This document shows, one piece after another, positions 7,297 through 17,347 of a stretch of DNA of 26,624 bases. Origin of the DNA: DATEOR01 sp035273885 (GTDB lineage: Bacteria > Actinomycetota > Thermoleophilia > Gaiellales > Gaiellaceae); assembly GCA_035273885.1 (NCBI GenBank), contig DATEOR010000080.1, forward strand, positions 1 through 26,624, given 5' to 3'. A program made the position numbers and the translations under genes. Each line of letters opens with the position of its first letter. The first letter of the stretch is position 1. The notes beneath the pieces are model-generated. The model did no database searches and was not told where the DNA came from. It was given only the letters and a program-made list of their open reading frames with translations.

Positions 7297-7847
7297 GCTT
7301 CGCCGACGTCCCCGGCTTCGCCTCCGCGAGCGAGGAACGCGGCGAGACCACCGTCGTCGTCGAGACTGCGCGGCTGCGTGAGGCCGCGGAGTACCTGCGC
7401 GACGAGCGCGGCTTCAATTTCCTCGCCGACATCGCCGCCGCGGACTACCTCGGCTGGAACGAGCGGACGGTGGCCGGCTACTGGGGCCACCGCGAAGGAC
7501 GGGACATCAACCGCCCCGGCTCGTGGGGTCTGGCGAAGAAGCCCGAGCCGAAGGCGAAGCGCTTCTCGGTCTCGTACCACCTCGTCACCGTGATCTCAGG
7601 GGTCCGTGAGGCGCCTCGGGTCCGCATCCAGGTCTGGTGCGACGACGGCGAGCCGGTTCCGAGCGTGGTCTCGGTCTGGCCGACAGCCGACTGGCACGAG
7701 CGCGAGGCCTACGACCTGATGGGGATCGAGTTCGAAGGCCACCCGGGCCTGAAGCGAATCCTCATGGACGACGACTGGGAGGGCCACCCCCTCCGCAAGG
7801 ACTACCCCATCGGGGGCGAGCCGGTGCGCTTCTCCGGGGCCGAGTGA
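7293..7847 (+). CDS. nuoC: NADH-quinone oxidoreductase subunit C (30 kDa)
   Basis: A 184-residue peripheral-arm subunit that packs against NuoD and has no cofactor. The 30-kDa signature WHEREAYDLMGIEF is at 134-147, followed by HPLRKDYP near the C-terminus (165-172). NuoC and NuoD are separate here, unlike the fused NuoCD of E. coli. The GTG at 7293 overlaps the nuoB stop in a GTGA arrangement; its ribosome-binding site is weak, so it probably relies on coupling. Confidence 0.95.
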   Translation: MSFADVPGFASASEERGETTVVVETARLREAAEYLRDERGFNFLADIAAADYLGWNERTVAGYWGHREGRDINRPGSWGLAKKPEPKAKRFSVSYHLVTVISGVREAPRVRIQVWCDDGEPVPSVVSVWPTADWHEREAYDLMGIEFEGHPGLKRILMDDDWEGHPLRKDYPIGGEPVRFSGAE

Positions 7848-9115
7848 TGCCGACCACCGCGGCGCGCAGACACGCGGCGATCTACACCGGGACCAGGATC
7901 CCGAGCCCGATCCCGACGGTGCTGCAGGTCGACCCTGCCCTCCGCGAGGACGACGACATCCTCGAGGTCAACTTCGGGCCGAACCATCCCTCCACGCACG
8001 GCGTCCTTCGCCTCATCGTCGAGCTGAACGGCGAGCGCGTCGAGGGCGTCGAGGCGGTCATCGGCTATCTCCACACAGGCTTCGAGAAGAACATGGAGCA
8101 GAAGACGTGGTGGAAGGCGATCACGTACCCGGAGCGGATCGACTACCTGTCCTTCCAGATCAACGAGCTCGCCTTCGTGCTCGCCATCGAGAAGCTCCTC
8201 GGGGTCGAGCCGCCGCCGAAGGCCACGTGGATGCGGACACTCCTCAGCGAGCTCAGCCGGATCCATTCGCACCTGATCTGGCTCGGAACGGGCGCGCTCG
8301 AGCTGGGAGCGATCTCCCTCCTCTGGTACTGCTTCCGCGAGCGCGACGCCGTGCTCGACCTCTTCGAGCTCGTCACCGGTGTCCGGATGCACACCCGCTA
8401 TTTCCAGGCCGGCGGGCTCGCCGAGGACATCCCGCCCGGCTTCTTCACGGAGTGCCGGAAGTTCGCGGACATGTTCCCGGCCCGGGTCGACGAGTACGAG
8501 GCACTCCTCGACCGCCAGGCGATCTGGCTCGAGCGGACGAAGGGCATCGGCCTCCTGAGCGCGGAGGACGCGATCGCGCTCGGCCAGTCCGGGCCGGTGC
8601 TGCGCGCGTCCGGCGTCGACTGGGATCTGCGCAAGGTCGAGCCCTACCTCGCCTACGACCAGGTCGACTTCGACGTGCCCGTCTACTTCAACGGAGACGT
8701 GTACGACCGCTACAAGGTGCGCATGGACGAGATGCGCGAGTCGACGCGCATCGTCCAGCAGTGCCTCGACGGCATGCCCGAGGGCCCGTGGACCGTGGAC
8801 GACCGCAAGATCGTCCTGCCGCCGCGCCACGAGCTGCACACGTCGATGGAGAGCCTGATCCATCACTTCAAGCTCGTGACCGAGGGCTACCGCGTCCCCG
8901 CCGGCGAGGTGTACGTCGCCATCGAGTCGGCCCGCGGCGAACTCGGCTGCTACGTCGTCTCGGACGGGGGGTCGAAGCCGTGGCGGGTGAAGTTCCGCGC
9001 GCCGTCGTTCGTCGCTCTCGAAGCGACGGCGACCACCGTCGCCGGCTCGCTCGTCGCGGACCTGATCGCGATCCTCGGCTCGCTCGACACGGTCATGGGG
9101 GACTGCGACCGTTAA
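7847..9115 (+). CDS. nuoD: NADH-quinone oxidoreductase subunit D (49 kDa)
   Basis: A 422-residue subunit that forms the quinone-binding cavity with NuoB. The quinone-site loop FGPNHPSTHG is at 43-52 and GYLHTGFEKNMEQ at 73-85. The C-terminal MGDCDR tail is close to the family's usual GE/D-x-DR ending, with a cysteine in place of the usual Val. The ATG at 7847 shares one base with the nuoC stop (TGATG); a GTG one codon earlier is also possible. The stop shares one base with the nuoE start (TAATG). Confidence 0.96.
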   Translation: MPTTAARRHAAIYTGTRIPSPIPTVLQVDPALREDDDILEVNFGPNHPSTHGVLRLIVELNGERVEGVEAVIGYLHTGFEKNMEQKTWWKAITYPERIDYLSFQINELAFVLAIEKLLGVEPPPKATWMRTLLSELSRIHSHLIWLGTGALELGAISLLWYCFRERDAVLDLFELVTGVRMHTRYFQAGGLAEDIPPGFFTECRKFADMFPARVDEYEALLDRQAIWLERTKGIGLLSAEDAIALGQSGPVLRASGVDWDLRKVEPYLAYDQVDFDVPVYFNGDVYDRYKVRMDEMRESTRIVQQCLDGMPEGPWTVDDRKIVLPPRHELHTSMESLIHHFKLVTEGYRVPAGEVYVAIESARGELGCYVVSDGGSKPWRVKFRAPSFVALEATATTVAGSLVADLIAILGSLDTVMGDCDR

Positions 9116-9591
9116 TGGCGGCCAACGCGCTCTACGACGAGATCCAGACGATCGCGGCGCGCTATCCCGAGCGGCGCTCGGCGGTGATGCCCGCTCTCAG
9201 GCTCGCCCAGGAGCACTACGGCTGGCTGCCCCCTGATGCCTTCAGGGACGTAGGCGAGGCACTCGACCTCACGCCCGCCTACTGCAAGGCAGTCGCGAGC
9301 TTCTACGACATGTTCCACCTCGAGCCCGTCGGCCGGCACATGATCGAGGTCTGCACCAACGTCTCGTGCGCGCTCGTCGGGGCGCAGCAGGTGCTCGAGG
9401 CCTTCGAGGACGAGCTCGGCGTCCAGGCCGGCGAGACCACCGAGGACGGCGAGTTCACCCTGCGCACGATCGAGTGCGCGGGCGGCTGCGGCTGGGGCAC
9501 CGTCGTCTCCGTCGACCACCGCTACCGCGAGCCGGTCAAGCCCGAGGACGTGCCGGGAATCGTCGAGGAGCTCCGCAATGGCGCTGAGTAA
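9115..9591 (+). CDS. nuoE: NADH-quinone oxidoreductase subunit E (24 kDa)
   Basis: A 158-residue thioredoxin-fold subunit of the NADH-dehydrogenase module that carries [2Fe-2S] cluster N1a. The ligand pattern C80-x4-C85 (CTNVSC) and C121-x3-C125 (CAGGC) is intact. The ATG at 9115 overlaps the nuoD stop by one base, and the gene end overlaps nuoF by 14 nt. Length and motif spacing are normal. Confidence 0.96.
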   Translation: MAANALYDEIQTIAARYPERRSAVMPALRLAQEHYGWLPPDAFRDVGEALDLTPAYCKAVASFYDMFHLEPVGRHMIEVCTNVSCALVGAQQVLEAFEDELGVQAGETTEDGEFTLRTIECAGGCGWGTVVSVDHRYREPVKPEDVPGIVEELRNGAE

Positions 9592-10945
9592 GGAGGCCCA
9601 GACACAGCTCCTCTTCAAGGACGCGGAGGGGCGCGACCTCACGAAGCTCGCCGAGTACGAGCAGGTCGGCGGCTACAAGTCCCTGAGGAAGGCCCTGAAG
9701 ACGAAGCGCGAGAAGATTCTCGACGAGCTGCTCGCCGCAGACGTCCGCGGCCGCGGCGGCGCCGGCTTCCCGATGGGTCGCAAGGCGAGCTTCCTCCCCA
9801 AGGCCGAGGACAGCGCGAAGCCCATCTACCTCGTCTCGAACGCCGACGAGTCCGAGCCGGGCACCTTCAAGGACCGCGAGATCATGGCCCGGATCCCGCA
9901 CATGTACATCGAGGGAGTCGCGATCGCCGCGCGTGTGATCGGCGCGAACACGGCGTTCATCTACATCCGCGGCGAGTACCTGACCGAGTTCGAGATCCTG
10001 CGCGACGCGCTCGAAGAGGCGCGCGAAGCAGGCTTCGTCGGCAAGAACGTCCTCGGTTCCGGCTGGGACCTCACCGTCGTCGTCCACCGCGGCGCGGGCG
10101 CATACATCTGCGGCGAGGAGACCGCGCTCCTCGAGTCGCTCGAGGGGAAGCGCGGCCAGCCGCGCTCGAAGCCGCCGTTCCCGGCGATCTCGGGCGTCTA
10201 CGCCTCGCCGACGCTGATCAACAACGTCGAGACCCTCGCCACGGTCCCGAAGATCCTCGAGCTGGGCGGCGCGGAGTACGCGAAGCTCGGTGTCGAGCAC
10301 TCGACGGGGACGCGCGTCTTCTCGCTCTCGGGCAACGTGGCCAACGGAGGGAACTACGAGGTCGAGCTGGGCACGAGCCTCCGCGAGCTCATCTACGACC
10401 TCGGCGGCGGGATTCCCGAGGGTCGCGCACTGAAGGCGATCATCCCGGGAGGCTCGTCGGTGCCGGTGCTGACCGCGGACGAGGTCGACACGGCGCTCGA
10501 CTTCGACGCCATGGCCGCCCGCGGCACGATGCTCGGCTCCGGTGCCGTGATCGTCATGGACGACCGCTGCTGCATGGTGCAGCTCGGCCTCCGCGTCGCG
10601 CAGTTCTACATGCACGAGTCCTGCGGCAAGTGCACGCCCTGCCGCGAGGGCACGCGCTGGATGGTCTCGATCCTGCGCAAGATCGAGGAAGGGGAAGCCT
10701 CGCAGGGCGAGCTCGACCTCCTCCTCAGCGTCTGCGACCGGATTCTGGGCAACTGCTTGTGCCCGCTCGGTGACGCGGCCGCGATGCCTGTGGCGAGCTA
10801 CGTCGCCAAGTTCCGCGACGAGTACCAGCGCCACATCGACGAGGGCGGGTGCCCATTCCACGGCGAGTCGACCCTCGACCACGTGATGGCGCCGGTCGAC
10901 CAGCACCACGCCAGGATCCGCGCCGAGATCGAGGTGCCGGCGTGA
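9578..10945 (+). CDS. nuoF: NADH-quinone oxidoreductase subunit F (51 kDa)
   Basis: A 455-residue subunit that oxidises NADH with FMN and passes electrons to cluster N3. The nucleotide-binding glycine loop GRGGAGFPMG is at 58-67. The [4Fe-4S] ligands are C349, C352 and C355 in SCGKCTPC, with the fourth cysteine in NCLCPLGD (C395 most likely; C393 is also present). The ATG at 9578 has GAGGAG 7 nt upstream, within nuoE. The stop overlaps the nuoG GTG by 4 nt. Confidence 0.97.
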   Translation: MALSKEAQTQLLFKDAEGRDLTKLAEYEQVGGYKSLRKALKTKREKILDELLAADVRGRGGAGFPMGRKASFLPKAEDSAKPIYLVSNADESEPGTFKDREIMARIPHMYIEGVAIAARVIGANTAFIYIRGEYLTEFEILRDALEEAREAGFVGKNVLGSGWDLTVVVHRGAGAYICGEETALLESLEGKRGQPRSKPPFPAISGVYASPTLINNVETLATVPKILELGGAEYAKLGVEHSTGTRVFSLSGNVANGGNYEVELGTSLRELIYDLGGGIPEGRALKAIIPGGSSVPVLTADEVDTALDFDAMAARGTMLGSGAVIVMDDRCCMVQLGLRVAQFYMHESCGKCTPCREGTRWMVSILRKIEEGEASQGELDLLLSVCDRILGNCLCPLGDAAAMPVASYVAKFRDEYQRHIDEGGCPFHGESTLDHVMAPVDQHHARIRAEIEVPA

Positions 10946-13131
10946 GCAGCCCCGAGCTCGTCACCGTCACCATCGACGGCCGCGAGATCCAGGCTCCCAA
11001 GGGCCAGGGGATGGTCGAGACCGCACTCGAAGCCGGAATCGAGATCCCTGTCTTCTGCTACGAGCCGAGGCTCGGCGCGCCCGTCGGCGCCTGCCGCATG
11101 TGCCTCTGCGAGGTGGAGGGCATGCCGAAGCTCCAGGCCGCCTGCACCATGACCGCCCAGGACGGACTCGTCCTCTCGACCGCGCAGACGAGCGCGAAGG
11201 CGGCCGAAGGCCAGAATGCCGTCCTCGAGTTCATCCTCCTGAACCACCCGCTCGACTGCCCGGACTGCGACAAGGGCGGCGAATGCCCGCTGCAGGACCT
11301 CACCTTCCGCTGGGGCCCGGGCGCGACGCGGATGCGCTTCCCGAAGCGCACCTTCGACAAGCCGATTCCGGTCTCTCCCCTGATCGCGCTCGACCGCGAA
11401 CGCTGCATCCTCTGCTACCGCTGCACCCGCTTCTCCGAGACCGTCGCCGAGGACGGCCAGCTGGTTGCGCTCAACCGCGGCGCGGGCTCGATCATCGCCA
11501 CCTTCGAGGACGAGCCGTACCGCGCGCATTTCTCCGGCAACGTCCTCGAGCTCTGCCCGGTCGGCGCGCTCACCTCGACGACCTACCGCTTCCGGGCGCG
11601 GCCGTGGGAGATCCAGAACGTGCCGACGGTCTGCGGCCTCTGTCCGGTCGGCTGCAACACCTGGGCGACGACGCGCGAGGGCAAGGTCGCGCGCATCCTC
11701 TCCAGGAACCACGCCGAGGTGGACGAGGGCTGGCTCTGCGACAAGGGTCGCTTCGCCTACGAGCACCTTCGGGCCGAGGACCGCATTTCCATCCCCCGAC
11801 GCCGCGTCCGCCGCCGCGGCTTCGAGCCGGTCTCCTTCGATGGCGCCGTCGACGAGGCCGAGCGCGGCCTGAAGGAAGCCGGCGGCCCGGTCGTCGTCGC
11901 CTTCTCGGGCAGCGAGACCGTCGAGCAGGCAACCGCGATCGCCCGCCTCGTGCAGGAGGGTCTCGGCGGAGGCAGCGCGCTCCTACCGGACACGTTCCAC
12001 CCGGGGCTCGACCGCTTCCGCGCGCCGATCTCGGCGATCCGCGAGGCCGATGTCTGCCTCGTCTTCGGCGACGAGCCGGTGGTCGAGCGGGCACCCGTTC
12101 TCGATCTCTGGCTCCGTGCCGCGCGCCGCGGCGGCGCCGAGGTGATCACCTTCAATCCGGCGGGCTCCGTCGCGCTGCAGCCGGGAAGCGCCGGGTGGGC
12201 CGCCTCCGAGCTGCAGGGCAAGAGACCCGCGCCTGAGCTCCGCGAGGCCAGGCAGAGCATCGAAGGAGCGGAGCGCGTGGCGATCGTGTGGTCGGAGGAC
12301 GACGCCACCGGCGGAGCACACGCGCTCGCCCTCGCGGAGAGCATTGGCGACAAGGCGTCCGTCTACCTCCTTCCGCGCACGCCGAACGGGCGCGGAGTCG
12401 CCGCAGCCTGGGGCGATCCGGGCGACATGCCGGAGGGCGAGATCGGCACGCTCGTCGTCTCGGGCGACGATGCGGCCGCGAATCCGCAGGTCCGGGACCT
12501 CGCGGAGCGAGCGACGTTCGTGCTCACCACTGCGATGTTCGAGTCGGAGGCGACGCTTTGGTCGCATCTCGTCGTTCCGGGCACGAGCTACCTCGAGCGC
12601 GACGGGACGACGGTGAACCTCGAGGGCAGGCCGCAGCGCCAGCGGCGCGCGGTCGCGCCTCCCGCCGAGGACGAGCTCGTCTTCTTCGCCCGGCTGGCGG
12701 GCCGCTTCGGGGTCAACGTCGACCCCTGGCCCTCCATGCTTCCCGAGGACCACGCCGCGCTGCCCGAGACCGACGCAGCCGGTGCCAAGGCGTCCGTACC
12801 GAAGGCATTCGCGCCCGAGGACGGAGGCAAGGGCCTCGCGCTGGTTCGCTACCGCTCGCTCTTCAGCGGGCCTGCCGTCGAGCGCGTCGAGCAGCTCCAG
12901 TTCCAGCGCCCCCTCGCAGAGGTCGAGCTCTCCCACGAGGACGCGAGCGCCCGCGGCATCGACGGCGGCGCCGAGGTGACCGTGCAGTCGAACGGAACGA
13001 GCCGCACGTTGCGTGCTCGCGTCAACCGGAAGTTGCGAGACGGAGTCGTTCGGATTCCGTCGGAGCATGCCGACGGGCTCGGAGACCGGGTTTCTATTTC
13101 ACGAATGTCCGACGAAGGAGGACATTCGTGA
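10942..13131 (+). CDS. nuoG: NADH-quinone oxidoreductase subunit G (75 kDa)
   Basis: A 729-residue Fe-S subunit that conducts electrons from NuoF. The N-terminal ferredoxin domain has N1b ligands C39, C51, C54 and C68. N5 has H102, C106, C109 and C115. N4 has C155, C158, C161 and C205. An additional CxxCxxxC set (C231, C234, C238) plus C266 supports the off-path cluster N7, which is missing in many complexes. The rest is a degenerate molybdopterin-oxidoreductase-like domain, ending in a short beta-rich domain (about 640-720). The GTG at 10942 is preceded by GAGGTG and overlaps nuoF by 4 nt. The last codons and the stop lie in a 13-bp inverted repeat that also spans the nuoH start. Confidence 0.96.
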   Translation: MSSPELVTVTIDGREIQAPKGQGMVETALEAGIEIPVFCYEPRLGAPVGACRMCLCEVEGMPKLQAACTMTAQDGLVLSTAQTSAKAAEGQNAVLEFILLNHPLDCPDCDKGGECPLQDLTFRWGPGATRMRFPKRTFDKPIPVSPLIALDRERCILCYRCTRFSETVAEDGQLVALNRGAGSIIATFEDEPYRAHFSGNVLELCPVGALTSTTYRFRARPWEIQNVPTVCGLCPVGCNTWATTREGKVARILSRNHAEVDEGWLCDKGRFAYEHLRAEDRISIPRRRVRRRGFEPVSFDGAVDEAERGLKEAGGPVVVAFSGSETVEQATAIARLVQEGLGGGSALLPDTFHPGLDRFRAPISAIREADVCLVFGDEPVVERAPVLDLWLRAARRGGAEVITFNPAGSVALQPGSAGWAASELQGKRPAPELREARQSIEGAERVAIVWSEDDATGGAHALALAESIGDKASVYLLPRTPNGRGVAAAWGDPGDMPEGEIGTLVVSGDDAAANPQVRDLAERATFVLTTAMFESEATLWSHLVVPGTSYLERDGTTVNLEGRPQRQRRAVAPPAEDELVFFARLAGRFGVNVDPWPSMLPEDHAALPETDAAGAKASVPKAFAPEDGGKGLALVRYRSLFSGPAVERVEQLQFQRPLAEVELSHEDASARGIDGGAEVTVQSNGTSRTLRARVNRKLRDGVVRIPSEHADGLGDRVSISRMSDEGGHS

Positions 13132-13132
13132 A
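13098..13132 (+). promoter_or_regulatory. Perfect 13-bp inverted repeat over the nuoG stop and nuoH start
   Basis: TTCACGAATGTCC (13098-13110) and GGACATTCGTGAA (13120-13132) are exact reverse complements around a 9-nt loop (13111-13119). The strong nuoH Shine-Dalgarno AAGGAGG (13115-13121) has five bases in the loop and two in the stem. The nuoH GTG (13128-13130) and nuoG TGA (13129-13131) lie inside the 3' arm. In the mRNA the folded hairpin would hide the nuoH start until a ribosome finishing nuoG opens it. The repeat is seen directly; the coupling role is inferred. Confidence 0.8.
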
Positions 13133-14120
13133 TGACCTGAACCAGCCCTGGTGGATCGACGTCATCAAGGCGCTCGTCGTCATCAACCTCGTCATGGCCG
13201 CCTTCGCGTACTCCACGTGGCTCGAGCGCAAGCTCCTCGGGCGCATGCAGCTGCGCTACGGCCCGAACCGAGCGGGCCCGTTCGGGCTGCTCCAGCCGAT
13301 CGCCGACCTCGTGAAGCTTCTCCGCAAAGAGAGCTTCTTCCCCGCGAATGCGATCGACCTCCTCTACATCGCTGCGCCGGCCGTCGCATGCTTCACCGCG
13401 CTCGCGGCGTTCAGCGTCATTCCGTTCGGCGGCGTGTGGCACGTCGGCGACTACGTCATCACAGGCTGGATCGCGAACGTCTCCATCGGCCTCCTGCTGA
13501 TCTTCGCCCTCGGCGCGATCGGGATCTACGCGTTCCTCGTCGGCGGCTGGGCGAGCGAGTCCAAGTACTCGCTGCTCGGCTCGATGCGCACCGCGGCGCA
13601 GCTCGTCTCGTATGAGGTGTCGCTCGCGCTCTCCGTGCTCGGCGTCGTGATCATGGGCAAGTCGCTCTCCCTCGTCGAGATCGCCGAGAAACAGCAGGAG
13701 ACGATCTGGTTCGCGGCCCCGCAGTTCGTCGGGCTGCTGGTGTTCTTCGTCGCCGGGATCGCGGAGACCAACCGGCCGCCCTTCGACCTCCCCGAGGCCG
13801 AGCAGGAGCTCGTGGCCGGCTACCACACCGAGTACAGCGGCATGCGCTTCGGGCTCTACTCGACGGCCGAGTACATCAACATGATCACGCTCTCCGGCCT
13901 CGCCGTGACGCTCTTCTTCGGCGGCTGGGGCGGGCCGTGGCTGCCGGGCCCGATCTGGTTCCTCCTGAAGCTCGGCGCGTTCATCTTCGTCTTCATCTGG
14001 CTGCGCGCGACCCTCCCGCGTCTCCGCTACGACCAGCTGATGCGGTTCGGGTGGAAGGTGCTTCTCCCGGTCGCGACGTTGAACGCGCTCGTGACGGCAA
14101 TCCTGGTGGCGCTGCTATGA
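13128..14120 (+). CDS. nuoH: NADH-quinone oxidoreductase subunit H
   Basis: A 330-residue membrane subunit with about eight helices that joins the quinone site to the proton-pumping arm. Conserved stretches are WLERKLLGRMQ at 31-41, GPNRAGPFGLLQPIAD at 45-60, the acidic funnel loop ETNRPPFDLPEAEQELV at 213-229, and LRATLPRLRYDQLM at 292-305. The GTG start has the best Shine-Dalgarno of the operon (AAGGAGG, 6-nt spacer), but it is embedded in the inverted repeat at 13098-13132. It overlaps nuoG and nuoI by 4 nt each. Confidence 0.96.
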   Translation: MNDLNQPWWIDVIKALVVINLVMAAFAYSTWLERKLLGRMQLRYGPNRAGPFGLLQPIADLVKLLRKESFFPANAIDLLYIAAPAVACFTALAAFSVIPFGGVWHVGDYVITGWIANVSIGLLLIFALGAIGIYAFLVGGWASESKYSLLGSMRTAAQLVSYEVSLALSVLGVVIMGKSLSLVEIAEKQQETIWFAAPQFVGLLVFFVAGIAETNRPPFDLPEAEQELVAGYHTEYSGMRFGLYSTAEYINMITLSGLAVTLFFGGWGGPWLPGPIWFLLKLGAFIFVFIWLRATLPRLRYDQLMRFGWKVLLPVATLNALVTAILVALL

Positions 14121-14614
14121 GTCCCCAACCCTTCGACAGCGTCAAAGGCTTCGCCGTCACGTTCCGGCAGATCTTCAAGAAGCCGATCACACAGCAGTAT
14201 CCGGAGTACAAGCGACCGGTCTACCCTCGCTTCCGCGGTCGGCACCGGCTCTGGCGGCACGAAAACGGGCTCGAGAAGTGCGTGGGCTGCTCGCTCTGCG
14301 CGGCGGCCTGCCCGGCCGACTGCATCCGCGTCGTCGCGGACGAGAACACCGCCGACAACCGGGTCTCTCCAGGCGAGCGCTACGCGCGCATCTATGAGAT
14401 CAACCTCTCGCGCTGCATCTTCTGCGGCTACTGCGAGCTCGCGTGCCCGTTCGACGCGATCACGCTCGAGGCCGAGTACGAGCTCTCCGAGTACTCGCGA
14501 GACGACCTCATCTACACGAAGGACATGCTGCTCGCGCCGCCGGTGAAGCGCGTGCCGGTCGCCGACCGCGACCTCTACGACACGCCACAGCCCGTCTGGA
14601 AGCTGGAGTCGTAG
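14117..14614 (+). CDS. nuoI: NADH-quinone oxidoreductase subunit I (two [4Fe-4S])
   Basis: A 165-residue 8Fe-ferredoxin-like subunit that carries clusters N6a and N6b between NuoG and NuoB. The two ligand sets are CVGCSLCAAACP (C55, C58, C61, C65) and CIFCGYCELACP (C100, C103, C106, C110). The ATG at 14117 overlaps the nuoH stop (ATGA), with GGTGG about 7 nt upstream. The C-terminus follows the family pattern with DMLLAPP. Confidence 0.96.
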   Translation: MSPQPFDSVKGFAVTFRQIFKKPITQQYPEYKRPVYPRFRGRHRLWRHENGLEKCVGCSLCAAACPADCIRVVADENTADNRVSPGERYARIYEINLSRCIFCGYCELACPFDAITLEAEYELSEYSRDDLIYTKDMLLAPPVKRVPVADRDLYDTPQPVWKLES

Positions 14615-15144
14615 TGGAGGAGTTCATCGTCTGGGTGGTCTGGATCCTCGCGGCGCTCTCGCTCCTCACTTCCGGGATCGCAGTCGTCCTCTTCCAGAAC
14701 CCCTTCTACAGCGCGCTCGCGCTGATCGGGAACCTCGCTTCGCTCGCGGTGCTCTATCTGCTGCTCGCGGCCGAGTTCGTCGCCGCGGCGCAGGTGCTCG
14801 TCTACGCGGGCGCGGTCGTCGTCATGTTCCTCTTCGTCATCGCCTACCTCGGCGGACGGGCGGACGCGCCGTGGGCCGGAAAGCCGAGCCTCCAGTCCAT
14901 CGCCGCGGTCGTGGCCGCGGCGGCGATCGCCGTCGAAATCGTGGTGGTCGTCGCGCTGACGGCAGGCGACCAGCTCGCAACCCCGGCGCAGGTCGAGGAC
15001 AGCTTCGGCTCGCCGGCGGAGATCGGGCACCTCTTCCTCGGCGACCACCTGCTCGCCTTCGAGGTCACCTCCATCGTCCTCTTGGTCGCCGCCGTGGGCG
15101 GAGTCATCCTCGGGAGCGCCGTTCCGAAGGAAAAGCGCTCCTAG
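14614..15144 (+). CDS. nuoJ: NADH-quinone oxidoreductase subunit J
   Basis: A 176-residue membrane subunit with five hydrophobic helices. The stretch AAQVLVYAGAVVVMFLFVI (about residues 58-76) is the conserved third helix with its pi-bulge region. The GTG at 14614 shares one base with the nuoI TAG and has GGAG about 6 nt upstream; the preceding valine codons (GTC, GTA) are not starts. The stop shares one base with the nuoK GTG. Confidence 0.93.
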   Translation: MEEFIVWVVWILAALSLLTSGIAVVLFQNPFYSALALIGNLASLAVLYLLLAAEFVAAAQVLVYAGAVVVMFLFVIAYLGGRADAPWAGKPSLQSIAAVVAAAAIAVEIVVVVALTAGDQLATPAQVEDSFGSPAEIGHLFLGDHLLAFEVTSIVLLVAAVGGVILGSAVPKEKRS

Positions 15145-15448
15145 TGCCCGGGCCCGGCGTCGCCGCCTATCTCATCCTCTCGGTGATCCTGTTCGCCACC
15201 GGCGCCTTCGGCGTGCTCATCCGCCGCAGCCCGCTGATCGTGCTCCTCGCGCTCGAGATCATGCTGAACGCGGGCAACCTCGCCCTGATCGCTTTCGCCC
15301 GCCAGACCGGCACGGGCAGCGGGCAGATCTTCGCGCTCACGGTCATGGTTGTCGCCGCGGCGGAGGCGGTCGTCGGCCTCGGCTTGATCGTCGCGGTCTC
15401 GCGCCGGCGGGTGGATCTCGACGTCGACAAGCTCACCACACTGCACGG

Positions 15449-15452
<4 letters not shown>
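15144..15452 (+). CDS. nuoK: NADH-quinone oxidoreductase subunit K
   Basis: A 102-residue, three-helix MrpC-like subunit of the proton path. The two membrane glutamates that matter in E. coli NuoK are present: E38 in LLALEIMLNAGNL and E74 in AAAEAVVGL. The GTG at 15144 directly follows the nuoJ TAG with a one-base overlap; a purine stretch AAGGAA lies about 12 nt upstream. It overlaps the nuoL ATG by 4 nt. Confidence 0.95.
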
Positions 15453-17346
<1,894 letters not shown>

Positions 17347-17347
<1 letters not shown>

